DNA of 35,500 nucleotides, from NCBI RefSeq assembly GCF_938028735.1, contig NZ_CALIMF010000020.1:1-35500 (forward strand), in the 5' to 3' direction. This DNA is from an uncultured Thermanaerothrix sp. (GTDB taxonomy: Bacteria > Chloroflexota > Anaerolineae > Anaerolineales > Anaerolineaceae). The position numbers were made by a program, and so were the translations under genes. The notes beneath the pieces are model-generated. The model saw only the letters and a list, made by a program, of their open reading frames with translations, made no database searches and was not told the origin of the DNA. Positions 34,048 to 35,500 of this stretch are shown piece after piece; position 1 is the first letter of the stretch, and the number at the start of each line of letters is the position of its first letter.

Positions 34048-34740
34048 CTACTCTCTGAGCAGATATCCCAAAGTTTGGGACTCGGGCTGAGTAGATCCCC
34101 CCTTCCTTACCGAATGCACTACTAGGTCAGCGATCCCCCATCCCGCCAGCAGACCAGTAAGTAACCGCATCCAGAAATCGAACGAGCCCAGAGCATCCCC
34201 AGCATAAAACCAAGGCGGGAGAGCGTTACCGGTTAGAGCAACCAACCACAAATTATTTGCACGAAAACCCCGTTCAATCCCCGACAAGTCACTGATCAAG
34301 TGGGGAAACCCATCCACAGCCATGGGCAGGAGAAAAAGCAAGGAGAGCAATCGGGGGCGGGAACAAGGGCACAACGGCCAAGGCCATCGTATGGCAGCAA
34401 AGAGCCAGATGCTAGTATAAAAAGAAACCGCCCGATCCGACCAGGCCACCTTCCATCCTATAACCGGGTCACCTATAAACCGGCGCAAAACAAGCGGATC
34501 TGAGCTTGGCTCCCAAGCCGCTTGAATCTCCGCCAGAGTGTCCATCGGTTTGGCACCAAACAAGAAAAAGGACCGTTCCGGTAACTGATGGCAAAAGAAG
34601 GAATAAATCCAATAAACTATCTTAGCAAGTTCGGCTCGCCCCACGGGCATCAACATAGACGCTAGGAAGGGTATAAAAACCCATACTCCATAAGCCCCTC
34701 AAAGGATCAGCAAAATGCAATGCCGACGCAATCCAGCCAT
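34048..34740 (-). CDS. DUF2085 membrane protein, with in-frame TGA near the N-terminus
   Basis: The open frame from ATG 34656 encodes 202 residues with the DUF2085 landmarks YWIYSFFCHQLPERSFFLFG, SDRAVSFYTSIWLFAAI and LPMAVDG, and about five helices. The family normally has an extra N-terminal helix with an LPFLAPVLM-like end before CHQ. That part is present upstream in the same frame (VWVFIPFLASMLM) but has no start codon after a TGA at 34701-34699; beyond it, ATG 34740 gives MAGLRRHCILLIL in the same frame. So either a nonsense mutation cut off the first helix, translation begins at an odd codon, or the base is a sequencing error. Selenocysteine is unlikely in this helix. The function of DUF2085 is unknown. 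Confidence 0.7.
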
Positions 34741-34772
34741 TACGGCTTGATCATTGAGAGTGCATTTTGGAT

Positions 34773-35246
34773 TTAAGGCACCCAAATCGAGATTACATGT
34801 ACCACCAAGTCAGGTTGTTCGGGATCGTTGGTGATCAGGTGCACGGCAAAATCGTGAGGGCCTTCCATTCCTTTATGCATCATGAAAATGTTGGATCGTA
34901 TGATCGTGCTCTCACCCGGCTTGAGGACCATCGAACCGATGGTCAGCGTCGGCGGTCAACACCCCTCCAAAACCTCGATATAGGGTTTTTCCTTAAACCT
35001 TAAGACGCCATCACCGGTATTGGTAACCTTAATCTCAAACGTGAGCGGTGTGTCCAATTTAACGGTGCCAAAATCAATCCTGGGCTGATCAACCGCCAGA
35101 GTCGGTGTGCCACTATCACTGCTTGCCCTAGTACCTAATAGCAGACCTAAGATCAATAGAAGGCCCCCTCCCACTACCAAATAGACATAAACGGGATTTC
35201 GGAGTTTCCGATCCCTTGAATGTGGTTTGCGAAATCTCTTGCCCAT
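34773..35246 (-). CDS. Candidate selenoprotein: membrane-anchored DUF1573-like protein with UGA-encoded selenocysteine
   Basis: 157 residues if the in-frame TGA at 34958-34956 is read as selenocysteine; a plain reading stops at residue 96. ATG 35246 has AAGGG just upstream and gives a basic N-terminus and one helix (VYVYLVVGGGLLLILGLLLG). The exported domain begins RIDFGTVKLDTPLTFEIKVTNTG, as in DUF1573, then VLEGC-U-PPTLTIGSMVLKPGEST. The 61 codons after TGA contain no stop and continue the fold, including FMMHKGMEGPHDFAVHL and TNDPEQPDLVV. The U stands where related proteins, from memory, have the second Cys of a GCCPP or CGC motif. A matching hairpin follows the TGA. A Cys-Sec pair suggests thiol-redox or copper-handling chemistry. 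Confidence 0.85.
34926..34944 (-). promoter_or_regulatory. Candidate bacterial SECIS hairpin
   Basis: On the minus strand GACCATCG (34944-34937) pairs perfectly with CGATGGTC (34933-34926) around GTT; the loop may open to GGTTC. It starts 11 bases after the TGA, so the loop is about 18-19 bases away, within the spacing described for bacterial SECIS elements, and it begins with G as those loops usually do. It lies inside the coding frame, as in bacteria. Confidence 0.75.
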
Positions 35247-35266
35247 AAGACCCTTACCTTTACTTC

Positions 35267-35500
35267 CTAGAGTGTCGTTCCACAATGGGGACAGTGTTTA
35301 TACTCGGGCTGCACCGGTCGCTGACAAGTGGGACAACGCAAAGCCGACGTGTTCTCGGTGGGCTGCGACGATCCACGCAAAACCCAAATAATACCTAGAA
35401 TCCCCAGAGTTAGCAGCCCTAAGGGCACCAGAACCACCAGGAACATTCCCCACCACCCCCATGGGGTAAATCCCCATGTCATCATTCCACGTCCCATCAT
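35267..35500 (-). CDS. Small zinc-ribbon membrane protein (may begin outside window)
   Basis: 77 residues visible. The N-terminus is rich in Met, Trp and Gly (MMGRGMMTWGFTPWGWWGM), then one helix (FLVVLVPLGLLTLGILGIIWVL), a short linker and a C-terminal zinc ribbon CPTCQRP...CPHCGTT with two CxxC pairs. The first ATG coincides with the window edge, so a longer N-terminus is possible. The stop lies 21 bases before the selenoprotein start, so they are likely co-transcribed. The role is unknown. Confidence 0.7.
   Translation of the reverse strand: MMGRGMMTWGFTPWGWWGMFLVVLVPLGLLTLGILGIIWVLRGSSQPTENTSALRCPTCQRPVQPEYKHCPHCGTTL

Noticed and set aside
34773..35246. Interpretation as two genes or a pseudogene split by a nonsense mutation
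   Set aside because: The frame continues without any further stop or frameshift, the position is next to a Cys in a motif expected to hold Cys, and a fitting hairpin follows. Still listed as refutable until the Sec machinery is shown.
1..35500. Genome-wide reading of TGA as an amino acid
   Set aside because: Several genes end normally at TGA, for example 12732-12734, 16677-16679, 29940-29942 and pyrB.

Overview
The window looks like a chromosomal stretch of a bacterium of the Chloroflexota, most likely class Anaerolineae. The reasons are: lipoprotein solute-binding proteins with Thr/Pro-rich linkers, a PyrF-PyrE fusion inside a compact pyr operon, a GatZ/KbaZ-like protein that resembles (from memory, not searched) the fructose-6-phosphate 4-epimerase of Anaerolinea, and sigma-A promoters close to TTGACA/TATAAT. 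The taxon is an inference. No rRNA, tRNA, CRISPR array, transposase or phage gene was seen.

Layout. (1) 1-1668, minus: the 5' part of a membrane-anchored STAND/NACHT-type ATPase that ends in 44-residue TPR-like repeats and runs off the left edge. (2) 1909-5630, plus: an IclR-type regulator fused to a flavin-binding PNPOx-like domain, then an NMT1/THI5-type ABC importer (ATPase, permease, lipoprotein), possibly for a flavin or another vitamin, closed by a strong terminator. (3) 5673-9108, minus: an ABC-2 exporter (ATPase and two permeases). (4) 9267-11287, minus: a LacI regulator and a GH130 mannoside phosphorylase. (5) 11706-18642, plus: a second LacI regulator with two near-palindromic TGGGAGCGCTCCCA operators and a five-gene Opp/Dpp-family ABC importer, best read as an oligosaccharide (beta-glucoside-like) uptake system.

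(6) 18672-23257, minus: pyrC-pyrB-pyrFE-pyrD for UMP synthesis, behind a leader with a good promoter, an intrinsic terminator before the first gene and several hairpins that can compete for the same sequences. (7) 23509-28744, minus: a DeoR regulator, LacD-type aldolase, MFS permease, PfkB kinase and GatZ-like epimerase, a ketose/tagatose-type sugar operon. (8) 28975-32266, plus: a redox cluster of a PCYCGC lipoprotein, a CuA cupredoxin protein, a NapH/NosR-like membrane iron-sulfur protein and a CuA-cytochrome c fusion, without any oxidase or reductase catalytic subunit. (9) 32263-34027, minus: a NarL-type two-component system. (10) 34048-35500, minus: a DUF2085 membrane protein interrupted near its N-terminus by TGA, a membrane-anchored DUF1573-like protein with an in-frame TGA that looks like a true selenocysteine codon, and a zinc-ribbon membrane protein at the right edge.

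The most exciting items are the candidate selenoprotein at 34773-35246, which conventional gene calling would truncate at the UGA and which carries a perfect 8-bp hairpin at the distance expected of a bacterial SECIS element, and the redox cluster of region 8. The pyr leader and the flavin-domain IclR fusion are also worth testing.
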